The notes under the pieces: model-generated
What the model was told of the DNA's origin: nothing
Database searches by the model: none
Seen by the model: only the letters and a program-made list of their open reading frames with translations
Part shown: positions 23,922 through 34,199 of the stretch, piece by piece
How the letters are laid out: each line of letters begins with the position of its first letter
Numbering within the stretch: position 1 is the first letter of the stretch
Assembly (NCBI GenBank): GCA_015179045.1
Contig: WHUZ01000005.1
Location: forward strand, 1,550,001-1,614,000
Direction: 5' to 3'
DNA length: 64,000 nucleotides
Source of the DNA: Kalaharituber pfeilii
Taxonomy: Eukaryota > Ascomycota > Pezizomycetes > Pezizales > Pezizaceae
Position numbers and translations under genes: made by a program

Positions 23922-26352
23922 GCTGAACATTTTTGCTCTTGCTTGAATTTGTTGTCAGAGGAGTTCCCGGACGAAGTACATATTATATTTCATGAAGATC
24001 CCCATGGGGCTGTGTATTGTTAGGCCTACAGCCTCCTGAAGCCGCAATTGTGGTCTCGCCATAATGCGCGCATAGCCACAGTCTGTACTTGCCTATTGGG
24101 TGATAGCAATTCGTAGACAATGTCAAACATACAGGGGTGCAGGGCCGCAGGGATGAAGTGGTGAAGCAGATATCTTATGTTGACAATGGCAGTGGGATGC
24201 TGATCAGCATGTTGGCGCCCGAAGCTACCCTCTGCATTCGGAGTGAACGGCAGCAAATGATACAAGCCTCACACGAGCTGCACCACACGGCTGCAGGACT
24301 AGCACGATCGCCAGCTATGGCCTGAATAGAAGGGTACAAGGATAAGCCGGGGGCAGCTGCAACGTGGAAATGGCAGAATTTATAATTATTAATAAAAAGA
24401 AAGGAGAATTAAAACAAAACAGGCCACCCGTTTCCAACTATCTGACCGTTTTTTACTACTCGTATACCGTCATGGGGGCTGTGGCGAAATCACTACAGTT
24501 GAAATAAAGATCCAACATAGGATCATTGTGGAACCGGGGCATTACAGTCTATCTTCTAGAAAGATGCTGAACAACCTCTTCCCCAGCTCGGGTCAAACCG
24601 GGGTCCTCAATTCTATATCTCTCCATGGCCTCTTGTTGTAACCTCCAACTCTGGAAGCAACAGGCAAACCACATCAAGCTATAGGTTAGTTTGGATAATA
24701 GCCAACTGCCCCTCCTCTTAAATTTGCCGCCTCTTCCACACCCTCGGCCATCGAATGTGAATTTAATTACTACTGCAAGTATATCTCCGAGGCCGGTCAC
24801 TGTCTTTCCTCGTGGTGATCGTTTAGTGCGCCATATGCCTCTTTCGCTATTCGTAAGGGTCCGATTATTTTCAAAATCGTTGCTTCACAATAAGTAAGGC
24901 GAGGTTACTGGCCCTCTTCCAGTCTATTGGTCTGATAATTTCAACCTCTGTTCCGTCTTCCTCCTTGACCCATCCATTCTCTTTGGCAGTTCCACTCACG
25001 ATGCCCCCTATTGAGTAACTCTCACTGGTCGTCTGAATTTACAGGAATAGTTCCATGGAGTGTGTCCACTATGCGTAATTCTCCTCTCCCTGAGTTTATG
25101 ACCCACATCCTCTATAGACGCTACCGGTAATTGTAACAATGTTGAATTCATGCACGCACAATTTCTTCCTCACTATGGTGAAACTCAGTGCTGGAAAGGT
25201 AGCTCAGGTTCTTCATGTGTTTGCGGATGTGGTTCCAGTGCCTCGGGGACCGGCATGTCGTTGGTTTTTGACTGGTTGTGCTACGGAGCGTACTACTGTA
25301 GGTCTTCGGGATGACGAATCTTGGCTTGTCCAGGAAGATGGTGACCAGGGTCCGCGAAGGGCAGTGACATGTGAATTAAAGTGTTTCTTGGGTTATTCCT
25401 GATTACGATGGCGTCTCCTTCAACTAGAGAAACTGGTACGCTTCCAGGGTTGCTTCAATGTTAAGAGGAGTCTCGATTCAACTGGAGGGATGTAGAGATC
25501 GGGACGCTGCACACACCCCATAGCTTGATCATGCCTTCCGTACATTTGCTTTCTTGGAAAATTAAGGGTTTTGTGGATTTAGGTCGTAGATCTTTAGAGG
25601 GAGGGAACTTCTTCTTCTCCTTCTCGTCTCTTCAGATAGAGGCATCTCAAGATCATATAAGGGTTGCTCTATGCACCTGCTCGCTTGCCGTACTGATCGA
25701 TTGAAGTCGTACACTGCTTCAAAATGTAAGAATGATTCACAAAAAAGAATATATTTTGCTATCTGCGATCAATCTCTCGTAGTGTTCTAGCTCTCCTCAG
25801 ATACATGATACTGAATTCAACTTTCTCTTACAGCCATCCTCTTTGTGAATTTTCGTTTTGGCTTTATCCAAATTCCTAATTACTACCCTTTTGGGCAGTC
25901 CTTAATTTGTCGTCCAGTTGCGGACGTAGCTAGCTTGGCGCCGAGCATCTGTCTCAACACAAATCTGAGAAAAGATCAGAGTCGAGTGTATGATATTTCA
26001 AAGAAAGAATTAAAAAACAAAATTATCTTTGGCAGTATTTGGGGCCTGGTCTCATTTGGACAGTTGCGAATTACGGTCTCATTCCGTTGTGGCTGACTGG
26101 GCACCGAGCATTCCTACAAAAGCAATGTCAGTTGTGTTGGTGTGTTGGTGTTAGGCCTCGGAAATCTAGCACCAGCATATCAATGGGGCTCCGTGAACGC
26201 TTTTCACTTATGCATGAAACTTGTGGGACAGTATCTATTTTTAAGTTCTCGCAACACCGCCAAGCCTGGGCTCGATAACCCCCCACCCAACCCTAGCTGC
26301 AACCCCACTACAGCTTATTCCAACCTCATCTTGACGCACCCGTTCGCCAGCG
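23922..26352. other. Region between gene C and VPS28
   Basis: Divergent intergenic region. Apart from the SINE-like copy at 24440-24690, the frames (for example 25139-25402) show no recognisable motif. The last few hundred bases are the probable VPS28 promoter; C-rich runs precede the start codon. Confidence 0.5.
24440..24690 (-). repeat. SINE-like repeat copy 4 (longest)
   Basis: On the minus strand: a head with GGAGGTTACAACA, CCATGGAGAGATATAGAAT, a decayed B-box and GAGCTGGGGAAGAGG. A body follows, then the tail GCCCCCATGACGGTATACGAG and a short A-run. This copy links the B-box head to the tail block that occurs alone at 31238, 36040, 41040 and 58530, which supports one retroposon family of about 250 bp. 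Confidence 0.65.
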
Positions 26353-27383
26353 ATGAGCTCCGCGCAACCAAAATACCACCACCAGCCCTACGCGCCCTCC
26401 CCGTACAGCTACACGCCGAACCCGTCGCTATCGTCGCAGGTCTCGCTTGATGAGGAAATCAAGTTATCGACAACGGTGCAGCAGAGGGAACTGAATGAGT
26501 CACTGGCGGAGATTTTCTCGATAATTGTGACATTGGATTTTGTGGAGAAGGCATACGTGAAGGATACAATTACACAGGAGGAGTGAGTGGGCCCTGTTCT
26601 CGCTGTGGAGGAGGCTTGCGGCGGAGTGAGAATTGTGGTGGGGTTATTCCGGGAGGGGAGGATGCAAGAGGGAGAGAAGGATAGGCATGGGATCATAGGA
26701 TGAGCGACAGGAAGCTGACGGCTGGGGAAGAATAGATATACGATTACATGCTCCAGGCTCTTAGGTCAATACAAGACCATCCTCAAGAACCCGGCTGTCG
26801 CATCTGCATTTGTGGACTTGGATACCTTCAAGCGGGAATATAAAGTTGATCCCTCCTCGCCTTCAGCTGCTATCCTTCCACCCCCTTCCATCCTACTAAC
26901 TATTCACAACCGTAAGATTGGATACCCCACCGCCACCGAACGCCTGAAGATCGGTGTTCCCGCGACGTTCGAACAACCTGTGCACAATTCCTCTACTTCC
27001 GCTGCGCCCATCACCAGCGCAAAAGCTGCCGCCGAAGCGACGCAGCATTTTATCACCTTTATGGATGCGTTGCGCCTCAATTACAATGCGAAGGATCAAC
27101 TGCACCCCTTACTGAGCGATGTGATTACCGCAGTGAATAATGTGACGACGAAGGACTTTGAGGGGAGGGGGCGGATTGTGAAATGGTTGATTGAGTTGAA
27201 TAGGATGGGGGCGGGGGATGAGATTAATGAGGGGCAGAGGAGGCAGGTGAGTTCTCTACCAGGGAGGGAATGAGAGAGTGGGTAGGGTGATTGGGGATTG
27301 CGGCTAATATGTATGTGTGGTGAGGTTAGATGTTGTTTGATATTGAGAATGCGTATCATGAGTTTTATAAGACGTTGGGCTAG
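26353..27383 (+). CDS. VPS28: VPS28, ESCRT-I subunit
   Basis: Subunit of ESCRT-I, which sorts ubiquitinated membrane cargo into multivesicular endosomes; by family knowledge the N-terminal part assembles with VPS23/VPS37 and the C-terminal four-helix domain contacts ESCRT-II. Exons are 26353-26582, 26736-27246 and 27330-27383, giving 264 aa, close to family length. Introns are GT-AG (GTGAGT donors) and restore the family motifs EEYTITCSRLLGQYKTIL and the C-terminus MLFDIENAYHEFYKTLG. Also visible are FVDLDTFKREY, GVPATFE and the C-terminal DALRLNYNAKDQLHPLLSDV. The start MSSAQPKY is the first ATG. The short last exon is easily missed by gene finders. No defect is visible. Confidence 0.95.
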
Positions 27384-27867
27384 AGGGGTGGGTTGATGTA
27401 GGGAGATACAGGGTTATCTGGCGGGAGTAGTAGGCAGGATCGTTACCGTATGACTGAGGAAAGCAGGTCATAAGATTTATCGTATTTAGTATGGGCGTTC
27501 TAGAGGCGTTCTTGATTCTTCAAGCATGTCTTGAATTATTTAAATTCATATGTTTTACCATTCTAGCATTATCATGACTAGCATAGCTAGGCGAAAGTGC
27601 AAGGAAGGATCAGTTAATCCTGCCCATCTACCAAACCTCCCTATGATCTCTAGAGGCGAGTGAAATCTACCATCGTCATACAAGATTTTGTATAGGCAAT
27701 TGCCGAAGCTTGAAGGCGAGTGCGACGGAAAAACAGGGATGTACCTCGAGTGCCACTCTATACATCTCAGGAGGAATTTCGGATCTCCATCCAGTTGCAC
27801 CTTGCGTGCATTCCAGTCGGCGCGTGAACGTGCAGCAGCGGGCCGTTGTGCTAAGCAGTGTCACGAG
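27384..27867. other. Intergenic between VPS28 and the PIF-type element
   Basis: 484 bp including the VPS28 3' region. Nothing else is recognisable. The transposon end GGTATTCAGATTAGA begins at about 27868. Confidence 0.5.
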
Positions 27868-27936
27868 AACAGGTATTCAGATTAGAAAAATCTGGTCATC
27901 TCCATACATAATTTTATCTGGTATTTTCATGTTGTA

Positions 27937-27994
27937 CTCGCTGGTTCGGAAAGTATTGGAACGCTGCATAATAATATGCGCTATTCGCCTTTTA
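27937..27994 (+). repeat. Half copy of a palindromic MITE
   Basis: The sequence CTCGCTGGTTCGGAAAGTAT and what follows up to CTATTCGCCTTTT matches the left half of the complete palindromic element at 42137-42246. The second half is missing, and transposase-coding sequence resumes directly, so insertion and deletion removed the transposase N-terminus. Confidence 0.8.
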
Positions 27995-28440
27995 ATCTCA
28001 CATCTCGGAGGTCCATTTAAAGGTAAAATGGGCGACTGGGCAGTATGGAATGAGCTTAAATTGGATCAAAAACTTCGTGAATTATATAAAGAGAAGGAAA
28101 GGCTTTATGTCTTTGGTGATCCAGCATATGGCAATGCATATGTATAATGGGTGCCTATAAAGCTAAGCCAAATCGTCCACTACATCCAGTCTATCAAGCA
28201 ATGAATGCTCATATGTCATCACTACGAATATCAGTCGAACATGGCTTCGCAAAAATTGGTTCTCTTTGGCAATTTGCTACACATTCCCGAAATATGCGAA
28301 TTGGTTTATCCCCTATTGGTAGTTACTATATGATTGCTGTTCTATTAACTAACATACATACTTGTCTTTATGGAAGTCAAACATCACAAAAATTCAATCT
28401 TTCACCCCCGACTCTTGATATGTACCTAGCTCAAAACTAG
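27995..28440 (+). pseudogene. Harbinger-type DDE transposase, 5'-truncated and frameshifted
   Basis: The C-terminal half of a DDE_Tnp_4-type transposase remains: MGDWAVWNELKL, YVFGDPAYG (second catalytic Asp), NAHMSSLRISVEHGFAKIG (likely catalytic Glu) and LSPIGSYYMIAVLLTN. A frameshift near 28145 separates the DPAYGNAYV part from MGAYKAKPNRPLH. The first catalytic Asp and everything upstream are lost, replaced by half a MITE. The homologue at 47571-48754 aligns throughout. It cannot encode an active enzyme as it stands. Confidence 0.85.
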
Positions 28441-29279
28441 ATAGGAAATCTTGAAAGAAGTTCCTTTAGCATATTTTTAATTTCTGTAGTTTCTTCCGCC
28501 TGCTTTTTAATTTCTTCTGCCTGTGTCTTTAACTGCTGTTCCAAACCCTTCAACTGTTCCTCTCTCTCTGGTAGAACCTCTCGAGACATCTCCTTTCCCA
28601 AACTCTCTATTGCCTTAGCAAGCTTTTCTCCTGCAGAATCCATAGACTTTGCTAGAGCTTTATTACTAGCTTCAGCTTTAACGTTAATTCGACGTCGTTT
28701 ATAGGTACTTTGGACTTCTTTTTTGACTTTCTTATCATCTGATTCCGAATTGGTATCCATATCGAGATCGATTACTTCTCGTTTTTGACTCAGCACTCGT
28801 AAAAGGTTGTCTTGATGGATAGTTGATTCTTTTGCTTCTTGGTCAAGCTGTGACTGTGACTTTTTGAGATCATCTGCCCGCTTTTCGAGGTCTTGTATAT
28901 GTTCTTTCCATGCTCTCAAAGCTTGCTTGAGATTCTGAACAGTCCCCGATTCTTTTGCTTCTTTCTCTTCTTCAATTTCAAACTGAAGAAGCATATTTTT
29001 CATTGTAGCTTGTGGATCTCGAAGTTCTTTTCCAATTTCATCCTTCAAGAGAATTTTAATTTTCTCCCAAAACTTTCCCTTTTGTCCAGGCTGATGCTCC
29101 GCTTGGTTCTGGATACATAAACGGGCCAAATGAAGCTTTTCTTGCTCATTTAATCGAGTCCGTAAAGCTTCGGTGGATGCTGAAGATCGGCTCGATGGAG
29201 TAGCTGTTCGTGGTCGCCCACGTGGACGGTTCGGAGGAATAGGAGTCTCGGATGATTGAGAAGGGTCTTGAGAAGCCAT
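28437..29279 (-). CDS. Partner ORF of the PIF/Harbinger element (coiled-coil protein)
   Basis: Intact 280-aa frame starting MASQDPSQSSE. The AT-hook-like core RPRGRPRT lies at about residues 19-26. A helical region (about 40-110) with LNEQEKLHLARLCIQN and KGKFWEKIKILLKDE resembles the SANT/trihelix-like ORF2 of Harbinger elements. A long coiled coil and an acidic stretch follow, then the basic KRRRINVK (a nuclear-localisation candidate) and a C-terminal coiled coil. In PIF/Harbinger elements this partner binds the ends and brings the transposase to the nucleus. It overlaps the transposase stop by 4 bp on the opposite strand. It is intact although its transposase is dead, so it is either recent or retained by chance. 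Confidence 0.75.
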   Translation of the reverse strand: MASQDPSQSSETPIPPNRPRGRPRTATPSSRSSASTEALRTRLNEQEKLHLARLCIQNQAEHQPGQKGKFWEKIKILLKDEIGKELRDPQATMKNMLLQFEIEEEKEAKESGTVQNLKQALRAWKEHIQDLEKRADDLKKSQSQLDQEAKESTIHQDNLLRVLSQKREVIDLDMDTNSESDDKKVKKEVQSTYKRRRINVKAEASNKALAKSMDSAGEKLAKAIESLGKEMSREVLPEREEQLKGLEQQLKTQAEEIKKQAEETTEIKNMLKELLSRFPI

Positions 29280-29744
29280 GCTAGAGTTTTCAAGTGATAA
29301 AACAATTCTGGTGTTGAGAATAAAATTTTCTCGGATGGGGAAGTTAACCAGCAAAGTTCGGTTATTTAATCGAACTTTGCCTGCTACACCAGCCACAAAC
29401 AATTCGTCGCTACAGCAACCGTGATTAATAATTACCCGAATTGCTTTAGCCGGACGTTGCAAAATCCGCCTAACGTGGAACCGGTTTATTTTTGCGGAAA
29501 AAATCCGGTCGGATTTTTGCGACAACTGCATATATGTGATGCATTTTGTGGGCCTTGATGCAATATTCAGGGCCTGGTGTGCATAAATTCTGGTGGATTT
29601 TTGGACCCAAAACCAGTTTCCGATTTGACAAAAAATCCGATTTTCACTAGAGGGTACTCAGACTACAGACCGGATAAACTGGTTTGTCCGCCGGATTCCA
29701 TTTTATATGAGGACAGTCTAATCTGAATACCGCTAATGAGTTTA

Positions 29745-29869
29745 TACCTACAAAAACCAGATAGAATTTTGTATAGAGATGGCCGGATTTTCCGGACTAG
29801 ATAGAATTTTGAAATCCAGAAAATTTGGCCAGATTTTTCTAATCTGAATACTGCTATTAGCGGTATTCA
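29745..29869 (+). repeat. Solo end fragment of the PIF family
   Basis: The end CCAGATTTTTCTAATCTGAATACTGC with its subterminal CCGGATTTTCCGGACT block, but no matching left end. It finishes at the TATTA that also flanks the next element. Confidence 0.75.
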
Positions 29870-29874
29870 GATTA

Positions 29875-30240
29875 GACTGTCCTCATATAAAATGGAATCC
29901 GGCGGACAAACCAGTTTATCCAGTCTGTAGTCTGAGAACCCTCTTGTGAAAATCGGATTTTTTGTCAAATCGGAAACTGGTTTTGGGTCCAAAAATCCAC
30001 CAGAATTTATGCACACCAGGTCCTGAATATTGCATCAAGGCCTGCAAAATGCATCACATATATGCAGTTGTCACAAAAGTCCGACCAGATTTTTTCTGCA
30101 AAAAAACGCGAAAATAAACCGGTTTAACTGGTTTATAACATGAAAATATCAGATAAAATTTTGTATGGAGATGACCGGATTTTCCGGACTTGATAAAATT
30201 CTGAAATCCGGAAAATCTGGCCAGATTTTTCTAATCTGAA
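29875..30240 (+). mobile_element. PIF-derived MITE 1
   Basis: A deletion derivative of about 366 bp with tips GCGGTATTCAGATTAGA and its inverse. It retains both subterminal regions of the 27868-29738 element and has lost all coding sequence. Flanks are TATTA (29870-29874) and TATTG (30241-30245). It sits directly against the preceding solo end. Confidence 0.85.
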
Positions 30241-30294
30241 TACCGCTATTGTTTGATTGTCTGTGTTCTGTATTTCACCACCTTGCGACGTACT

Positions 30295-30445
30295 AGTACA
30301 CCACGGTCCAATAGCATATCTCTCAACCACCAGAATAGGTTTTTTATTTGCACCTTGTAGAGGGTTAAATAGAAGCATATTCTTCATATTCCACACCTTG
30401 GTTTCCTCAGAAACATTGTTTTAAAGGAAATATGACTCCACAAAC
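30295..30445 (-). repeat. Repeat X-related fragment
   Basis: On the minus strand it carries CTATTCTGGTGGTTGAGAGA and an upstream A-rich AACCCTCTAC block like those in repeat X, so it is a diverged piece of the same family, inverted relative to the copy at 30575. Confidence 0.5.
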
Positions 30446-30574
30446 TTCGCATCTTGTCGCGGCATATATTTTCGCTGCAATATTGCTGGTATTGAATTTT
30501 ACTTATCACACCAGAAATAAAATTGATTGTTCTTGTACCCGGACTCTAGGCGCAAGAAGAGTCTGGGCTACTAG

Positions 30575-31260
30575 TAGTCTCGTGCTACCTCCAGTGCACT
30601 TTGTATGGGAATTCCATACAAATGCATGCCAAGACATCAATGAAAAAACTCATGGTGCCATTAATTGACCACAATGTCTTTTCAGTGCAAATAGAGGTAT
30701 TAGCGGTATTCAGATTAGACTGTCCTCATATAAAATGGAATCCGGCGGACAAACCAGTTTATCCGGTCTGTAGTCTGAGTACCCTCTTGTGAAAATCGGA
30801 TTTTTTGTCAAATCGGAAACTGGTTTTGGGTCCAAAAATCCACCAGAATTTATGCACACCAAGTCCTGAATATTGCATCAAGGCCTACAAAATGCATCAT
30901 ATAGATGCAGTTGTCGCAAAAATCTGACCAGATATTTTCTGCAAAAAATGCGAAAATAAACCGGTTTAACTGGTTTATAACATGAAAATACCAGATAAAA
31001 TTTTGTATGGAGATGACTGGATTTTCTGGACTTGATAAAATTCTGAAATCCGGAAAATCTGGCCAGATTTTTCTAATCTGAATACCGCTATTAAAGGTGA
31101 AGAATAACCCTTTATTTACAATGCGCATACAAAATTCTATTCTGGTGGTTGAGATATATGTTGTCGCGCATGCTCAGTTTTGGTGTAAAACGTGCGTCGG
31201 GACGTGGTGCACGTCGCTTTGTGGTGAAAGACAGTATGTAACTAATCTCGTCATAGCCCA
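30575..31260 (+). repeat. Repeat X, copy interrupted by a MITE
   Basis: Left part about 30590-30705 and right part about 31088-31230 together match the uninterrupted copy at 19321-19690 (reverse). The interruption is PIF MITE 2, inserted at TATTA. Confidence 0.75.
30706..31087 (+). mobile_element. PIF-derived MITE 2 with a paralogous empty site
   Basis: 382 bp, nearly identical to MITE 1. Flanks are AATAGAGG-TATTA on the left and TATTA-AAGG on the right. The uninterrupted repeat X copy (19540-19600, reverse) reads AATAGAGG-TATTA-ATAG with a single TATTA, which shows insertion with duplication of TATTA (or of a TTA/TAT core within it). Confidence 0.9.
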
Positions 31261-31310
31261 TAAGGCGGCATACGAGTAATGATATTAAAGAAAAAAAATA
31301 AAATAAATTA
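31238..31310 (+). repeat. SINE-like tail block
   Basis: CATAGCCCATAAGGCGGCAT, then ACGAGTAATG and an A-rich tail. The same block precedes A-runs at 36040, 41040 (reverse), 58530 (reverse) and in copy 4 at 24440. Confidence 0.6.
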
Positions 31311-31665
31311 AAAGACTATGCAATCGGTCTGCACCCCATAAAGTAGAAGCAAGAAATACATACAAAGTACGCATTTAATGCAGTAGTCTCATGCCCAGAC
31401 TAGCAATGCAGCGTTACTGGCCCACATTGTTAACAATCTTGGCAAACTCGAGATTTCCCCAGAGGCAACGGCTGATTAAGTTACTCCACACTAGTTACGC
31501 GGCTGAGTGTGAGTAGCTTAATCAGACACTAAGCAAAATTTCCCTGGTTGCCCGGCGCCAAGCAGATCTGGTATGAGATACGGAGTACAACTGATGCCAA
31601 GACAGCGCCTGATCAACCTATTGAGCTTCAATACCAGAAATCTCAAATTCCCAGTTACGTTAATC

Positions 31666-32876
31666 ATGGCTAGCTATAGCGAGGCCACAAGCTCTGCAAA
31701 ATCGTCTTTAGCCTCGGCACAAAGCGATGTCACGGCTTATGTACAAGTTCTCAGCGATGCCCGTGACAAGCTCGCGGCCTACAAGGCTAGCACAGGAAAC
31801 GGCAATGGCGATCATACATATAAGCTTCTTCACACGTTTCTAGAATGTCTCCCAACTGAAGGTGCCAGAATCATTGCTAGGGACATTGTTGAATGTACTA
31901 CTAGTGGAGGAGTAGAAACCTTACGTGATTTCGCCCAGCACCTATTGACAGCTATACTAAAACCTAGTAAGTTCGAGTAATGATTCAAAGATCTGAACGA
32001 TTGGTATCAAGAGATTGACCCAAACTCAATAGTGAAAGCACACGTAATGACCCCTCTTGCTACTCCTTCTCCCGCCTGGGTGCCGACTCAGACGTCGGAT
32101 TCCTCTCCTCAAAGATGGAGAGTGTTGGTAGACACGACTAGGCATGGCTAAAAGCGGCGTGTCTTCGCCGTGATGGCAACAAATGTGTTTTAATTGGAGC
32201 TTATGATTTGGCGCAAAGCGTTAAATTACCAGAAGGCACGCTCGATGAGACGGTGATAACAGAAGCAACGGAAGCAGCACATATCATCCCTTTTGCAATG
32301 GGGAACTTCATCTCCAGCGAGGTTAGTCATAGCTTGCTGCAATGTTGTTAGTACTTCAACTAAATGGTACCAGATGCATCAGTCAGCAATTATCTGGGAT
32401 GCCTTATACCGATGCTTCCCCAGTATTCGTGCAAGAATGGACTTCTCTACAGCCAAAATCAATGAGCCATATAATGCTGTCACATTGTGTAGTCGACTTC
32501 ACACCTTGTTTGGACGCTTTGCACTCACTTTGGAACCAACTGTACTCCTTTACATTTTCCTTACTCAAACCTTTATCCATCTTTCTGACCTCATTAGAGC
32601 ATCGAAAGCGTTTATCGCGTCAAGAGATACCGCGGTTTCCCGTCTCTTTGGAACACATTTATACCCCAAGATGCTGTAATAACGCTGACGACTTCTGACC
32701 CGGGTGTCGCGCTTCCGAGCCGCTATCTTCTCGAATTACACTCGTCCGTCGCGAAAATATTGCACCTGAGTGGGATGGGTGAATACATAGAACGTATCAT
32801 GCGAGAGCAAGAAGAGCTTCGCTGTCTCAGTGGAGATGGGAGCACCAAAATTCAGAGGCTTCTGATGGCGTTATAG
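31666..32876 (+). pseudogene. Fungal HNH endonuclease-type gene, broken
   Basis: Starts MASYSEATSSAK and runs to KPSKFE, then TAA TGA. The same frame continues with LNDWYQEIDPNSIVK up to TTRHG and another stop. After a one-base shift come CLRRDGNKCVLIGAYD and TEATEAAHIIPFAMGNF, the signature of the fungal HNH_2-type nuclease domain (paired Cys and the AAHI histidine). A probable intron (32321 onward) leads to SAIIWDALYRCFP, INEPYNAVTL and LHTLFGRF. After a further shift the conserved C-terminus follows (LPSRYLLELHSSVAKILHLSGM to RCLSGDGSTKIQRLLMAL, stop at 32876). At least three disruptions are present. The family is common in fungi but its function is poorly known. Confidence 0.8.
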
Positions 32877-33303
32877 GATCATTTTACGAGCTGTGTTCCC
32901 CACAGGCCAAAAATCGACTGTGGCCTACTTTTCATCCTAGCTATTGCACCTGATAATCTTAGGGAGTATCTACGGATATCGGGAACGAAGCTTGAACCAG
33001 GTAGTCTGGTTCGACACTGACTAGCTAGAGATAAAGATATATATACCTAGAAAAAGCAGCCTTTGACTATTACGCATACGTTGCTGCATATAATTCTCTT
33101 CGGGCAGTCAACTCAGCAATGCGAGACTACAGCGATGCCATCTTACCCAAGATTGCTTGGAACTGTTATCTTTTAACTACAAGTACTGAATGTGTAGTCA
33201 CCGCCAAAGTAGCTTTCGTGGCCTCCTTCTCTAATCTCGTTGCATCTGCCTCATCTGCCGGCATTGGTAATACCACCCCTAGACGCTCCCGCAACCCATG
33301 CAC

Positions 33304-34170
33304 CTAGTTGGACTGCTCAATTTCATCAAATAAATCGGCCATGTTTCTGATAGTTTCAAGGGTGTAAGGGTTGTCAGCACCTAATGCGTTTTCTTCTCCA
33401 GCCATTACTCGCTCATACAATTCCAGTTGCTTGTTATATTGCCCTTGATCGTGATATACTCTTGCATATTGTACACCGTAATAAGGGTGTTTAGGCGATC
33501 TACTCCTAGTGCCTTTGCAATGTTCTCGTTGACAAAATACTACCTCCATATTGTTAACCGTACCAAGGGTGTCTGGGTGGTCACCCTCCTCTTCAGCCGA
33601 TGCTCGCTCATACAGCTCCAGTGTTGACCATTACAAGAGTGTCTAGATAGTCTGCACACAATGCCTTTTCATATTTCGCCAATGCTCCCTCATGAAGCTC
33701 CAATGCCTTACTATGTTTTCTTTCATCCTGAAATATCATTGCTATATCAAAATTGTGTTTGGGTGGTCTTTGCCAAGAAACCTCTCATTTCCAGCCAACA
33801 AATCTCTTGGACCTAACCATATTGCAACACTATGCAGATAGCGTACTGTTTCCAATGCCTCCTTCTTGCAACGTTAGGGTCTTTATCCGCCTTTCTACAG
33901 CAAAAAATATGCGGTAGAATCCCCCGCTTAAAAACCCAGCCCCCACCTCACGTGTTCTGCCCACAGAAATAGCAATTGTGGATGCAATGATAAGCAAAGC
34001 CTCAATGGCTTTCTTGTTATGTCTTTCAGGCTCCGTCTCCTGTATCCATTGAGTCCACATATGCTGAAGTTGATGAATGCTAAAACTATCATTCCTATCC
34101 CTTTCTGCTTCATCATCGAGCATGAAAGAAGTGTCTGGATTGAATCTCCCAAGCTTGTGTCTGTAGTAAA
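33304..34170 (-). pseudogene. NB-ARC/TPR-type STAND protein, fragment
   Basis: An upstream part (33830-34170) carries GRFNPDTSFMLDDEAERDR and FSIHQLQHMWTQW, typical of the segment after the NB-ARC domain in fungal NB-ARC-TPR proteins. Downstream parts carry kinesin-light-chain-like TPRs: DHPDTLGTVNNMEVVF and NALGADNPYTLETIRNMADLF, ending at 33304. Stops and frameshifts separate the parts, and the NTPase domain itself is absent. It is a different STAND class from the NACHT-ankyrin genes. Confidence 0.75.
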
Positions 34171-34199
34171 CTGTATTGCCTTATTGGAAATTAGTTATA

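Larger units (their letters stand above)
27868..29738. mobile_element. PIF/Harbinger-type transposon remnant
   Basis: The right tip (29738) reads GCGGTATTCAGATTAGA inward on the minus strand. The left tip at 27868 carries the same inverted repeat but lacks its first bases. Inside are a DDE transposase fragment on the plus strand and a coiled-coil/DNA-binding-type partner ORF on the minus strand, converging with a 4-bp overlap. That two-gene layout is characteristic of PIF/Harbinger elements. Both subterminal regions are shared with the deletion derivatives at 29874 and 30706. Confidence 0.85.

Noticed and set aside
25139..25402. Plus-strand frame of 87 codons
   Set aside because: No recognisable domain or partner exon. 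It may be a fragment of an old element, but this could not be supported.
29280..29531. In-frame upstream extension of the PIF partner ORF
   Set aside because: It would translate the transposon's subterminal sequence shared with the non-coding MITEs; the ATG at 29279 is the likelier start.
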